A stretch of DNA of 64,000 nt from Pontiella desulfatans (GCF_900890425.1 NZ_CAAHFG010000001.1:3534001-3598000), one strand, 5' to 3'; positions 43,622 to 53,585 are shown, numbered from the stretch's first letter. Notes: generated from the sequence alone by a model not told the origin. Made by a program: numbers and translations.

Positions 43622-45259
43622 CTATTTCGATTTGACGTCCATGGCCTCATTCTCAAGCCGCACGCCATCTTCTCCCAATCGCTCCAGATAGTCAGGGAGC
43701 AGCGAATCACCCGATTCGGTCATCCACTCCAGCAACCCCTTTCGAGCCGCCATCACCTGCTTCTGAACCTCCGGATGATCGATCAGGTTGTGATGCGCTC
43801 CGGGATCCCGTTCCCAGTCATAAAACTCCTCCAGAGAACGAATGAGAAAAGATTCATAACGAGCCTTCACTGCGGTATTGGTCTCCGCGGCAGCCTGCAT
43901 CACAAGCATCGAAGGATCGCCGCCGGGCACCCCGGCGCCATAACGGCTTTTTTTAAGCCCATCCGGATCATACCAACCATTATAAATGTACCCGAAACGG
44001 CCATCAAAATAAGAGCGGGTCTGTTTCGAACGCGTATAGGTTCCCGGCACCTCGTGATCTGGACGCTGCACAAACCCGGCTTGATCCAGATACTCCAGAA
44101 AATCCGGTTGTTCCCGCAGCATACGCTTAACGTATCCGCCATAATTGATATCTTCATTTCGCAGCGACACAATGCCTTGGCGCCACTCATCCGGCGTCTC
44201 CCCGTTCATCAGCTGGACAAGTGAATACCCATCTGTTTTGGGAAATGAGGGCAAACCTGCCAGCTCCAGAATGGTCGGGGTTAAATCAATTAACGAGACC
44301 ATATGCTCCGCATCGATTCCGGGACAAATCACCTCCGGCCAGCGCATCAAAAACGGAATCCGGTTGCTGCCGAGGAAGCAGTCGAATTTGGCATACGGCA
44401 GCGGCATCCCATTATCGGACACAAAAATAACCAGTGTGGAGCGCTCCAGGCCCGTCTCTTTCAGCACATTCAAGCACGCTCCCACCGTGTCATCCAACCG
44501 ACGAAGCGATGATGCATACTTTGCCAGGTCCTCCCGGATCCCAGGCAGATCCGGCAGCGCCGACGGAACTATCACCTCTTCCGGCGCATAGATTCGCGAC
44601 GGCTCCGGGATGTCGACCGGGATTCCCCCCCAGATATGCCCCGCCCATGGAATGGCGTCTCCGTGAAACGGACGGTGCGTATCGGCCGAATTGGCCACCA
44701 TTAAGAATGACTTGTTCTGCCGGTCAGCCTCCTCAATCAGTCGGCGCAAGCCTTTAGCAAACGCCGCGGGATCCCGGCCAACCACCCCATCGGGATCGGT
44801 CAGCCCCAATTCCTCATTGGTATAGGTCCATCCGAAAGACTCCATCGGCTGCATATGGTGCACCTTATGAATATTGGCGGTCAGATACCCGTTCTCCGCC
44901 AGCGCCGCTGTAAGCGTTGGAACCCCCTCGGCGATCGGATAAAAACCACCGGATCCGTAATTCTGCGGATAGACCCCGGTCAGCATCGACTGCCGGGCCG
45001 GCTGACAAACCGATACCGGCGTAAAGCCCCGCTTAAAGGAAAGGCCCTCCTGAGCCAGCCGATCCAGATTGGGGGTCACATCCGGTGCCACACCGCCGGC
45101 GAATCCCGGGCTGTCATAGTTCACATCATCCGCAACAATCAGCAAGATGTTCGGCCGCAACGATGTCGTCCGCTTCACTTCCTGATTATCCTGGGACACA
45201 CAGCCCGCAACGGCCAACAAACCGCATCCGGCCAGCAGTTGAAGTATTTTCTTTTTCAT
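43622..45259 (-). CDS. Sulfatase lipoprotein, C-Q-P-A-R site
   Basis: S1 sulfatase of 545 residues, membrane-anchored through a lipobox (VAGC, Cys20) after the leader KKKILQLLAGCGLLA. The start at 45259 follows AGAGGA; the longer frame overlaps the upstream gene. Motifs are IVADDVNYDSPGF (about residue 42), nucleophile C-Q-P-A-R with Cys85, NIHKVHHMQ in place of the usual GKWHLG, FVSDNGMPLPYAKFD, and LGSNRIPFLMRWPE. It is a distinct sulfatase branch compared with the others here. It is cotranscribed with a GH92 lipoprotein 55 bp upstream, so both may act together at a membrane surface. Confidence 0.92.
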   Translation of the reverse strand: MKKKILQLLAGCGLLAVAGCVSQDNQEVKRTTSLRPNILLIVADDVNYDSPGFAGGVAPDVTPNLDRLAQEGLSFKRGFTPVSVCQPARQSMLTGVYPQNYGSGGFYPIAEGVPTLTAALAENGYLTANIHKVHHMQPMESFGWTYTNEELGLTDPDGVVGRDPAAFAKGLRRLIEEADRQNKSFLMVANSADTHRPFHGDAIPWAGHIWGGIPVDIPEPSRIYAPEEVIVPSALPDLPGIREDLAKYASSLRRLDDTVGACLNVLKETGLERSTLVIFVSDNGMPLPYAKFDCFLGSNRIPFLMRWPEVICPGIDAEHMVSLIDLTPTILELAGLPSFPKTDGYSLVQLMNGETPDEWRQGIVSLRNEDINYGGYVKRMLREQPDFLEYLDQAGFVQRPDHEVPGTYTRSKQTRSYFDGRFGYIYNGWYDPDGLKKSRYGAGVPGGDPSMLVMQAAAETNTAVKARYESFLIRSLEEFYDWERDPGAHHNLIDHPEVQKQVMAARKGLLEWMTESGDSLLPDYLERLGEDGVRLENEAMDVKSK

Positions 45260-45314
45260 CACAATCCTCTGTTTTAACAGAACCCCTCGGCTCACTTCCA
45301 ATGATGCATCATCC

Positions 45315-47582
45315 CTATTCACCGACTGAAAAAAGTGCTTTATTCGGAGACGGGCCCATGACAAAGGTCAACACACCACCCTCCATGATCTCCCAATGCT
45401 TGATGTGCGAACGCGTCAGATCCATTCCATTCAACATCACCTTTTGCACATACACATTGTGATCGCTGTTATTGATGGCCTTCACCGTAAAGGTTTTTCC
45501 ATTCGGTAGTGCAAGCGACACCTCATCAAAAGCCGGACTTCCGAATTCATACTCCCCCGAAATCGGGTTCATTGGATAAAAGCCCATGGCGCTGAAGATA
45601 TACCAGGCACTCATTTGTCCGCAGTCTTCATTCCCGCACACCCCGTCGGGGGCCGCCGTATAGAGCTCTTTCATAATCTGGCGCGCCAGTTTCTGTCCCC
45701 GCCAGGGTAATCCGGCGGCATTGTAGAGATAGGCCATGTGATGAGACGGCTCATTGCCGTGCGCATACTGCCCAATCACTCCGGACACGTCCGGAATGGT
45801 TCGTCCCTCTTCAAGCTCCACCTCCGTTGAAAAAACCAGATCCAAACGTTCCGCCAGTTTTTCGCCCGAGCCGTGAAGCGCAATCAACCCCTGCGGATCG
45901 TGTGGAACAAAATAGCTGTGCTGATACGCATTGCCCTCCGTGTAATCAGCCACGGCGCGGTCCCAGGTAGAAAAAAACGGGTCGAACGGCTCCCGAAAGT
46001 GGGAATTATCCGAGGAGCGCCCGCGCATGAACCCCGTCTCTTCATCGTAAAGCTTCCGATAGGCCTTGGAGTGGGCCCGATACGACTCCGCCAGTTCCGT
46101 TTTCCCGAGGTGCTCCGCCAGCTTGGCTACGCAATAATCATTGAAGGCAAGTTCCAGCGTCCGGGTCACACTCTCATGACCGATATCATACGGAACGTAG
46201 CCGTACTTGCGATATTCCACCAGACTGCGTCGAGAGTTGTTGACGGTTTGGTTCATCGACTTCACCACCGCGTCGAGTAGCTCTTCTCCATCAATCGCAT
46301 GATATCCCTTCAGGTAGCTGTCCACCAGAATCGGAACCGAGTGCACACCGGTCATGCACCAGTTTTCAAGTCCCCAAAGCGTCCAAACCGGCAGCATTCC
46401 GGTCACCCGATAATGTTCCAGCATCGTTTTCTGCAGATCTTCCGTCAGCTGCGGTTCAATGATCGTATAAAGCGGGGTCGTCGCCCGAAACGTATCCCAG
46501 TTTGACAGGGTGGTGTAGTAGTTGAAATCCTTCTTCGTCACCTGGAGATCCGCGCCCCGATACTCTCCGTTCACATCCGAATGAAGCGTCGGTGCCATCA
46601 TGGTGTGATACAGTGCGGTATAAAAAACCGTTTTATCTTCCTCGGTCTCCGCTTTTACAGAGAATACGGAAAGTTTTTTCCGCCACTTTTCCTCCGCAGC
46701 CTTCACAATCCCGTCAAAATCAAACTCGGGATTTTCAGCCTCCAGATTCAACATCGCGTTTTCAACGCTGACAGACGAGAGTCCAAATGCCACGTGAAGC
46801 GGCTCATCTCCCGAGTCAAAATCGAACTGCGCACGAACGGACACCGCCTCCACCGTGTCGCCCGCGGTTTCTGTACGCTCGCCGTAATCATAATAGCGGT
46901 GTCTCTTGACCGGCTCCGAGAATTTCATCACAAAAAACAGCCGCTGATCTGCAACCCATTTGCCGCTGAAACGGTAGCCAACGAACGTCGAATCATCGAG
47001 CTGCTCAATTCTCGTTTTCACTGGCACGTCGTGACGGATATGAAACTGCGTGTCGAGCAACAACTTGCGTTCCGCCGCATCCGGATAGGAAATACGATAA
47101 AGGGATGTGCGCTCGGTCGCCGCAATCTCCACCCGGGTAGCAGGATCCTTCAACTCCACCGCATAATAGCCGGGGCGCGCCGTTTCATCCGCATGTGAAA
47201 AATGGTTGAGCCACGGGCATGCCTCGGGTTTTTTGTCACATTGCGCACCGAGATCATAATCCTCGGTCACCGGCATGATGCATAGATCCAACAGGTCGCC
47301 CATGCCTGTTCCGGAAAGATGAGTTTGAGCGAACCCAATCATGAAATCATCCTGATAATGGTATCCAGAACACCAATCCCACTCATCGGTACCATTAACC
47401 GGCCCTGCCATGGCCATTCCATAGGGGACAGACGCCCCCAGAAACACGTGGCCGTGACCGCTGGTCCCAATCACCGGATCAACGCAGGAAAGCACATCCC
47501 GGCTCCCGCGGCAGCCCGTGGTCAACAAGACCGCACTCAAGGCGGCAGCGCTTAAAAGTCGTACGCACCGAAATATTTTCAT
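45315..47582 (-). CDS. GH92 exo-alpha-mannosidase lipoprotein (third of three)
   Basis: GH92 enzyme of 755 residues, probably lipid-anchored (LLTTGC after KIFRCVRLLSAAALSAV). The ATG at 47582 follows AAGGTG; the longer frame starts at a GTG three codons earlier. The hallmark is VDPVIGTSGHGHVFLGASVP, then FAQTHLSGTGMGD. The catalytic segments are HGNEPSHHMAYLYN (Glu) and GNEDCGQMSAWYIFSAMGFYPMNP (Asp). It sits between the LamG protein and the sulfatase lipoprotein in a five-gene run. A membrane anchor distinguishes it from the two soluble GH92 copies and suggests action after import to the periplasm. Confidence 0.95.
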   Translation of the reverse strand: MKIFRCVRLLSAAALSAVLLTTGCRGSRDVLSCVDPVIGTSGHGHVFLGASVPYGMAMAGPVNGTDEWDWCSGYHYQDDFMIGFAQTHLSGTGMGDLLDLCIMPVTEDYDLGAQCDKKPEACPWLNHFSHADETARPGYYAVELKDPATRVEIAATERTSLYRISYPDAAERKLLLDTQFHIRHDVPVKTRIEQLDDSTFVGYRFSGKWVADQRLFFVMKFSEPVKRHRYYDYGERTETAGDTVEAVSVRAQFDFDSGDEPLHVAFGLSSVSVENAMLNLEAENPEFDFDGIVKAAEEKWRKKLSVFSVKAETEEDKTVFYTALYHTMMAPTLHSDVNGEYRGADLQVTKKDFNYYTTLSNWDTFRATTPLYTIIEPQLTEDLQKTMLEHYRVTGMLPVWTLWGLENWCMTGVHSVPILVDSYLKGYHAIDGEELLDAVVKSMNQTVNNSRRSLVEYRKYGYVPYDIGHESVTRTLELAFNDYCVAKLAEHLGKTELAESYRAHSKAYRKLYDEETGFMRGRSSDNSHFREPFDPFFSTWDRAVADYTEGNAYQHSYFVPHDPQGLIALHGSGEKLAERLDLVFSTEVELEEGRTIPDVSGVIGQYAHGNEPSHHMAYLYNAAGLPWRGQKLARQIMKELYTAAPDGVCGNEDCGQMSAWYIFSAMGFYPMNPISGEYEFGSPAFDEVSLALPNGKTFTVKAINNSDHNVYVQKVMLNGMDLTRSHIKHWEIMEGGVLTFVMGPSPNKALFSVGE

Positions 47583-47644
47583 CAGAATCACCTTTTATTA
47601 ATTTAAGCGAAACACCATCGCTTCTTTTCTGTCCCTTAAACTCA

Positions 47645-47698
47645 GTTCATCTTATCGATAATGCCGGGCGTCGGAAGCCCGGCATCCAAGATGAACAG
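47645..47698 (-). terminator. Large hairpin between LamG gene and GH92 gene
   Basis: The inner stem ATGCCGGGC / GCCCGGCAT and outer stem GTTCATCTT / AAGATGAAC form one long hairpin. It lies 20 bp after the LamG gene stop and 63 bp before the GH92 start. There is no T run, so it may be an internal processing or stabilising hairpin, not a full stop. Confidence 0.55.
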
Positions 47699-47718
47699 TT
47701 CGGCTCAATAACGCGCAC

Positions 47719-49833
47719 CTAATGCCCGGCACCAACGTTGATAACCTTCTTCACATTCAGCGTCTGATAGATTTTCATCTGCTCAGCACTCAGCAAATCA
47801 GCCATAAACCGGTCCACTTTTTTCGGGGTCAGGTTGTCCTGCTGCATAAACTTCAGATAAGCCAGCACCTGCTCATCATTCAGATCCAGTGTGGTCAGAA
47901 TTGGAAGGCGTTCCCGCTTCCGGTCGAGGTAGCTCTTGAGCTTCTCGGCCTCATACTCAGCCCCCATATCGGTCCCATAATCTTTATCCGGGGAAATGGA
48001 CGGGACGGTGATCGGCTCGCGGTTATACCCGAACTCCACCTCGCCCCAGAGCTGCTTCACGAACTCCTCTTGATCATACCCCTTAAATTCATTCGCCTGA
48101 TTCGGCGTATTCATATAGTAGGGTCCCGGATCGCCGGGACGAACCAGCGCCGCCGGCATCATGGCCGAACAGAACGGATCGAGCTCTTTCACCCGATAGG
48201 TCATATACCGCAGCCAGGCATTGCGTTCCTCTTTCGTGAGCGTATTGGAAAACCAGCGGATTTCCGTCAGGCCCCATGGGAACCAGCTGTCGAGATGCGG
48301 CACTCCGATTTCCATGTTCGGAACGCGCGTTGTATCCAGATGGGCCACCCACGGAAGATGTGGACTATCCCAGCCGCCCGGATGAAACCCGGCAGCCATC
48401 CGACCGAAGCCGGCATGAGAATGCCCTTTCACATACTCGCACTGCCACTTGGAGTCCGGAACCTCTCTCGGGGTACTGGCAAACCAGGCGAAATCACAAA
48501 CCAGCTTGCCGTCAGAGACCGCCCCATTCATTCCATTACGATTCACACAATTGCCGGATGAAATCAGGATTTTTCCTTTGCGGGAAATCGGGTCGCAGTA
48601 CGCCCGAATCCGCCGAACGGTATCCGCCAGAGCCCTTTTACCTTTATCTTTCTTGGTGGAACCGGACAGAATCCCGATATGAATCATATCCGCCCCGGCT
48701 TTGATCTGCTCACAAGAGGCGTAAAACAGCCACAACTGCGCCTCCTTTTTGCTCATATCGGGCAGGCCAAGATCATTGCGTGCATTATCCACCAGCACCG
48801 CTTCGGAAAAATTAAAGGTCCGTGGTTCCGCCGGAATCGGCAGGTCAAAGGCTTCAAACACATAATCCGGAATCGTGATCGTGGGGAGCACCCTGCGCGA
48901 AACCGTATCCAGAAAAGTCGCCCCGCCAACCAGCGTATCTGGATTAATCTCATTCATCCGGTCGCAGAACTGACGCACCTTCTGCAGGTACGCCTCGTCA
49001 AACTGGTCGACGTGGCCCCACATACCGACGGCCGCCAGTAGCATCCGCGGCTGTACATTGCCGAACATGCGGAAAATATCATCTTGAAACGGGCGCATAT
49101 AAATCGCCTGACAAAACAGCGCCCGGTCTAAATGACTTTGCAACGCAAACCGACTGTACTCGTCGCCAAAAATGTCATAGCGCTCCTGTTCATAGACCTC
49201 CGCCAGCACAGGCGCACCGATCGCGCGATTATAGAGTCGCAACTCATCAAAAGAAATCGCGGCCGCACCGGCTGCGCCAAACTGAATCCGCGACGACCGA
49301 GCGACCGCATCCAGCGAGCCTCTCAATCTGCTATTCACATAAAGATCGGCCTGCGTTCCGGATAAAACAATCGCCACATGCGACCACTTCCCCGCCGTTA
49401 AGAAATAATCCGCATTCAGACGCGTCTTCGCGCTCCCCTTCTGCGCCTCCAGAACGAGGCCTTCATTGGAGTGTTGCAGCGCCCACGCGCCCTTGGAATC
49501 CGAGCAGATCACGACCTCGCCGGCGAGGTCATCTGTCTTCACCCAGAACGCGAACGACAGCGGCCCGGATTGCGCCGCATCGCCTACGGTGATCGGCGCA
49601 CTCATTTTGGAAAAAGAGATACTCTGCCCCGCCACACTGTCAAAAAGCCCTTTCAGCTCCCCATCGCGAGGAACGGACAGCTTGCTGCCGCTCATCGCAC
49701 TGGGGGTTTTCCCTCCAGCAAGAGACTCAAACCCGTAATGCGAAATAAGATGCTGTTCACTGCCCGCCAGAGCGGTCAGCCCCGCCGCAGATGCGACCAG
49801 ACACAACGTAAATTTTCTTCCAAGATCTCTCAT
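47719..49833 (-). CDS. Secreted LamG-domain protein with barrel-like unknown domain
   Basis: Exported protein of 704 residues. The ATG at 49833 follows AAAGGAAAA and starts a signal peptide (RKFTLCLVASAAGLTALA); the longer frame lies in the upstream gene. Residues ~25-210 are LamG-like (LISHYGFESLAGG, FAFWVKTDDLAGEVVI, ISFDELRLYNRAI). Residues ~230-560 are not recognised. They contain alternating strands and helices such as QPRMLLAAVGMWGHVDQ, INPDTLVGGATF and AGADMIHIGIL that look like a TIM barrel, possibly a hydrolase. The final ~100 residues are helical and charged. It lies 38 bp after the beta-propeller gene. Confidence 0.8.
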   Translation of the reverse strand: MRDLGRKFTLCLVASAAGLTALAGSEQHLISHYGFESLAGGKTPSAMSGSKLSVPRDGELKGLFDSVAGQSISFSKMSAPITVGDAAQSGPLSFAFWVKTDDLAGEVVICSDSKGAWALQHSNEGLVLEAQKGSAKTRLNADYFLTAGKWSHVAIVLSGTQADLYVNSRLRGSLDAVARSSRIQFGAAGAAAISFDELRLYNRAIGAPVLAEVYEQERYDIFGDEYSRFALQSHLDRALFCQAIYMRPFQDDIFRMFGNVQPRMLLAAVGMWGHVDQFDEAYLQKVRQFCDRMNEINPDTLVGGATFLDTVSRRVLPTITIPDYVFEAFDLPIPAEPRTFNFSEAVLVDNARNDLGLPDMSKKEAQLWLFYASCEQIKAGADMIHIGILSGSTKKDKGKRALADTVRRIRAYCDPISRKGKILISSGNCVNRNGMNGAVSDGKLVCDFAWFASTPREVPDSKWQCEYVKGHSHAGFGRMAAGFHPGGWDSPHLPWVAHLDTTRVPNMEIGVPHLDSWFPWGLTEIRWFSNTLTKEERNAWLRYMTYRVKELDPFCSAMMPAALVRPGDPGPYYMNTPNQANEFKGYDQEEFVKQLWGEVEFGYNREPITVPSISPDKDYGTDMGAEYEAEKLKSYLDRKRERLPILTTLDLNDEQVLAYLKFMQQDNLTPKKVDRFMADLLSAEQMKIYQTLNVKKVINVGAGH

Positions 49834-49871
49834 CGTTTTTCCTTTATGATATTTAAAAATCAGACATTCAC

Positions 49872-52502
49872 TTACTGAAAGGCATACAGATAGCCGTCCG
49901 TGCACAACACATACGCCCGGCGACCTGAGATGGCCGGAATCGACTCCTGAAAAATCCCGCCAACCTTCGTGCGCCACAGAATTCGAGGACTCCCATCCGG
50001 ATTGGGTTCCAGCGCCAGACAGGTCACAAAATGATCCGTCGAAGATCCGCAAATCACCGTCTCAGGCGTGCAGACCGAACCGGTCCAGCCGCCTGCACCG
50101 TCATAGTGCCAAAGCTCTTTACCGGTATGCGTATCCAAACAAAACAGCCGGGCGCCCATGGCGACCCCATCGTGATCAATCGTTGTGGAAGCAAATGTAT
50201 AATCGCCCGAATGCGACGGGGTGGAATTCATGCGGGTGTGCCCGGTTTTCGTGCGCGGATCGACAAAGTTCCAGATCTTTTTTCCGGTGTTCGGATCAAT
50301 CGCTGTCAGCGACTTTTGGGTTCGGGCAATAAAGCGACCCTTCCAGAGCGTTCCGGCGGCCGAATCGGGATACGGGCAGGAAAACACCCACTCCAGCGCG
50401 CCGGAAAATTTATTCAGTGCATAGTACCCGCCATCCCAGGATCCGGTATACACCTTATCCGCATCCACTGCGGGCGACGGATAGACCCCGCCATTGGTTT
50501 TATGCTCCCACAGTTCCTGACCGTTTCCGGCATCCAGCGCAATAATCCGGCCATCCACTGTTCCAGCAAACACACGGCCCTCATCCGGCATACTGGAGAC
50601 CCAAACCCAGCCCGGGTGGCTCGTCCAAATCGGATCGCCGGTCCTGGCATCCACACAGAACATTTCGTCATTGCCGCCCTGCTGGCCGAAATAAACGCGC
50701 CCATCCTGCACCCCAGGTGCGCCGGAAACCTGCCCAGAGGTCTCAAAACGCCAAATCTCCTCCCCGCTGGCCGCATCCACGGCAAACACGAAGCGCGAGG
50801 GTGTCCCTGCATACACGATTCCGTCGCACACCGTAGGCGGACTCTGGAAATCGCCGCCGCCAGCCACCACGTCGGCCACCATCCGCTCCCCGTCTTCATA
50901 CGAACACTCCAGCAGGCTGTGTTTCCACTGTAGTTGTCCGTTCTGCGGATTCAGCGAATAGAGAAACAGTTCGGACGAACTCACCAGGACGCCGCGCTCG
51001 CTGCCGCTCAAATCCGCGAAAATCTGATGCTCCCCGGCCGGCACGGACCACAGCGTCTGAACGGATGAGTCGTTGTATTGCATACAGTGGACCTGCCCGC
51101 TCAGCGTAGCCGCATAAACCTTGTCTTTCAGGACAAACGGCCTGGCTCGCACCCAGTCATCCGTCTCCGCCTTCCAGCACAGACGGCCGCTCTGCAGGTC
51201 CACGCAATAGAGCTCTTTTGTGGCCGAACCAATAAAGATTTTACCCTGCTCAATCATCGGGCTGGAAAACAGGTGAAATGCGCGCGGATTCCCCCGATTC
51301 AGGCGGGTGCTCCAGCGCAGTGCACCGCTCTCACGGTCAATTCCCAGCAGCATCCCGGTCTCTGTGGCAGCAATCAGCAGGTCTTCCGCCGCCGCAGGCG
51401 TGCAGCGAATCGGGCCGTTGGCCTGATACACCCATTTTACGCGCTGCTGACCATTCAGGTTCAGGGCATACAGCTTTCCCTCATCCGTCCCGGCAACCGC
51501 AAGGTCGCCATCGAGCAGAATATCACCGAACAGCTCGCCGACCCGCATCTCCCATCCGGTTCCGTCCGCCGTGTTTTTCACACAAACGGTATCCAGCATG
51601 CCGACCGTTGCCGGGCGCTTCGTTAAATCCAGGCGACTGCGGGGAAACGCAATCCACTCCTCATTGCCCGAAACCGGTGCGTAGCCCCGACGGTAATCAA
51701 TGCGGTTGGCATCGGTCTGTTCCACCACCTCACCGCTGGCTTTATCGACATGGAAAATGTGCTTTGCCCGATCTGTAAAGACGATCTGACCGTCCGCCTG
51801 TTTCTCATATTCCCAGCTGCCGCTTGTCGCGCGGATCACCACTCGATCGTCCTGAATCACAGGTCGGGAGGCCGCTTTGGGCGTGGAATAAATCTGCAAT
51901 CCGTCCTGCTCGGTCGTCCAGACCGGCTGCCCCGTCTGTTCATCCAGACAGTACAGCAGGGTGCGCAGCCCCGGCGATGCCACATACACGCGGCCGTCCT
52001 CCACAGCAGCAGCGGCGTACCACGCCAGACCGGCGGAAAACTTCCAGGCCACCTCGCCGATTACCGGCCCGGCATCCGGAGAAAATCCAGACTGGCTCCG
52101 CCCTCCGCCAAAAACAGGCCAATCCGTCTCAGATACATTCTCACTGAACGAATTCGGATCGCCCCTTACTTCGGAAATAAAATTCGGATGCTCCAGCAGC
52201 TCCTCCATTTGGGCATAGGCTTCATCAAGAACCGGGTAGTGCTCCGGCTTCACCGGCCCCCATTGAGACAGAATCAATCCCGCCTCATGAAGCGAACTCA
52301 GATCCATCCCGCGATGAATCATATGTCGAAACCAGGAAAACAGCACCGACTGGCGATGCATCGAATTCTCATCATTCGTCGGCACCCTCCGCATCTCCTG
52401 CCGAACCTGATCAATCGCATCAACCCCGGTGCTCAACTGTGCAAGCGAATGCGTATGCAAAAAAAGACTGCCCGCCAGAAAAATGAACCCGAATTTACTC
52501 AT
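49872..52502 (-). CDS. Exported PQQ-type beta-propeller protein
   Basis: Exported protein of 876 residues; the ATG at 52502 follows GGAGGAAG. After a signal peptide (about residues 1-22) and a helical stretch it carries many PQQ_2/quinoprotein-like blades: LYCLDEQTGQPVWTTE, LYALNLNGQQRVKWVY, LLGIDRESGALRWSTR, YCVDLQSGRLCWKAE, FAVDAASGEEIWRFE, IALDAGNGQELWEHK and more. I see no Cys-Cys or ligand set that would prove PQQ-dehydrogenase activity, so it may be a structural or assembly scaffold. It is the first gene of the 52.5->42 kb run, led by promoter module E and divergent from the AraC regulator. Confidence 0.85.
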   Translation of the reverse strand: MSKFGFIFLAGSLFLHTHSLAQLSTGVDAIDQVRQEMRRVPTNDENSMHRQSVLFSWFRHMIHRGMDLSSLHEAGLILSQWGPVKPEHYPVLDEAYAQMEELLEHPNFISEVRGDPNSFSENVSETDWPVFGGGRSQSGFSPDAGPVIGEVAWKFSAGLAWYAAAAVEDGRVYVASPGLRTLLYCLDEQTGQPVWTTEQDGLQIYSTPKAASRPVIQDDRVVIRATSGSWEYEKQADGQIVFTDRAKHIFHVDKASGEVVEQTDANRIDYRRGYAPVSGNEEWIAFPRSRLDLTKRPATVGMLDTVCVKNTADGTGWEMRVGELFGDILLDGDLAVAGTDEGKLYALNLNGQQRVKWVYQANGPIRCTPAAAEDLLIAATETGMLLGIDRESGALRWSTRLNRGNPRAFHLFSSPMIEQGKIFIGSATKELYCVDLQSGRLCWKAETDDWVRARPFVLKDKVYAATLSGQVHCMQYNDSSVQTLWSVPAGEHQIFADLSGSERGVLVSSSELFLYSLNPQNGQLQWKHSLLECSYEDGERMVADVVAGGGDFQSPPTVCDGIVYAGTPSRFVFAVDAASGEEIWRFETSGQVSGAPGVQDGRVYFGQQGGNDEMFCVDARTGDPIWTSHPGWVWVSSMPDEGRVFAGTVDGRIIALDAGNGQELWEHKTNGGVYPSPAVDADKVYTGSWDGGYYALNKFSGALEWVFSCPYPDSAAGTLWKGRFIARTQKSLTAIDPNTGKKIWNFVDPRTKTGHTRMNSTPSHSGDYTFASTTIDHDGVAMGARLFCLDTHTGKELWHYDGAGGWTGSVCTPETVICGSSTDHFVTCLALEPNPDGSPRILWRTKVGGIFQESIPAISGRRAYVLCTDGYLYAFQ

Positions 52503-52584
52503 CAATCACTTCCTCCATACTATACGCAACTACCCTGCCACACATCTATTCGGCGGGCGCACACTTCGATAATCTGTTTAAAAC

Positions 52585-52649
52585 TAACATCCACCGTCAC
52601 CGACAAACAGCTTGATTCCGTTGAAATACAAGTGTAAATTTGTTGAATG
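52585..52649 (-). promoter_or_regulatory. Promoter module copy E (diverged), overlapping the AraC start
   Basis: On the minus strand: AACAAATTTACACTTGTATT, TCAACGGAATCA, hexamer AAGCTG (52608-52613), 17 bp, hexamer ATGTTA (52585-52590). The first bases overlap the ATG of the AraC gene. It points at the beta-propeller gene (ATG 52502). It is less similar to A-D than they are to each other but has identical spacing. Confidence 0.5.
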
Positions 52650-53513
52650 AAGCCGATGGATGAAATCTTTTACTGGCCGACCCATGAGCTGTCACAACTG
52701 GCCGCCGTCTGGCCCGAAGCGATCGGTCGAAAAAACTGCGGCGACACCCTGCTATCCAACCGCAACGGCGGATATGTCAGCTTCAACTATCTTCACCGCG
52801 GCACTCTGCGGCACCAGCTCGGTCGCAACCCGAAGAGCCGGATCAAAGCCGGCAGCGCATTCGCCATTCTGCCCGGGCAGCACTATTCCTACATCGCCGA
52901 TGAAGCCGACGAAAACGACCCCCTCATGCTGTGGGTCCGTCTGGCTGGCCCCGGCGCAAAGCAACTGATTAAGACCATGGGAATGGAACCCCGAACCCAG
53001 CGCATACAGATACAGCAGCCGGCCCAGCTCATGACCCTCTGGAAGGAACTCTTTACCCTGCAGGAAAGGCATTGCGGAGTGGTCTCTGACGCCGCCGCCA
53101 TTGCACTGCTCTACCAAATGATCCCACTGTGCTCCCCCGACTCCAACCACACCGGCATGGATGAAACCCCCGGCTCCCTGGCCCAGCGCATTCGAAACTT
53201 TATGTATGACGAACTGGAGCGCGGTTATAATGTCAGCCAGATTGCCCAGTTTTTCAAACTCTCCCGCTCCAGCCTCTTTCTGCACTTCAAACGGGAATTC
53301 GACCAATCCCCAATTGCTGTCCTCAAACAGGCGCGTCTATCCAAAGCCCGGCATCTACTGACCGAAACCGATCTGCCAATGGAAGCCATCGCCCGAGCCT
53401 GCGGATACACCAGCACCAACCACTTTTTCCATCAATTCAAAAGCGAACTGGGCACCACGCCGCTGGCCTACAAAGAACTCCCGAAGGAACTGAACCCAAA
53501 CCGCCCCGAATAA
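52647..53513 (+). CDS. AraC-family transcriptional regulator
   Basis: Cytoplasmic activator-type regulator of 288 residues. Residues ~10-140 look like a cupin-like sensor (GGYVSFNYLHRGTLRHQLG, AILPGQHYSYIADEAD). Residues ~180-280 are the double helix-turn-helix DNA-binding domain: GYNVSQIAQFFKLSRSSLFLHFKREF for the first, and MEAIARACGYTSTNHFFHQFKSELGTTPLAYKE for the second, the most conserved AraC signature. No strong Shine-Dalgarno is seen. Its own start codon lies within promoter module E and module D begins exactly at its stop, so it is the best candidate for the regulator that reads these modules. The inducer is probably a sugar, unknown. Confidence 0.92.
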   Translation: MKPMDEIFYWPTHELSQLAAVWPEAIGRKNCGDTLLSNRNGGYVSFNYLHRGTLRHQLGRNPKSRIKAGSAFAILPGQHYSYIADEADENDPLMLWVRLAGPGAKQLIKTMGMEPRTQRIQIQQPAQLMTLWKELFTLQERHCGVVSDAAAIALLYQMIPLCSPDSNHTGMDETPGSLAQRIRNFMYDELERGYNVSQIAQFFKLSRSSLFLHFKREFDQSPIAVLKQARLSKARHLLTETDLPMEAIARACGYTSTNHFFHQFKSELGTTPLAYKELPKELNPNRPE

Positions 53514-53585
53514 ACATTTCAACACCCGTATTCAACATAATGTTGCTGTTTACGGCCTCTTCCCATTGTTACCTTTAGACACTTA
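53509..53585 (+). promoter_or_regulatory. Promoter module copy D
   Basis: CGAATAAACATTTCAACACC, ATTCAACATAATG, hexamer TTGCTG (53543-53548), 17 bp, hexamer TTGTTA (53566-53571). It begins within the AraC stop codon and faces the PEP-CTERM gene whose ATG is at 53646. Confidence 0.7.
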
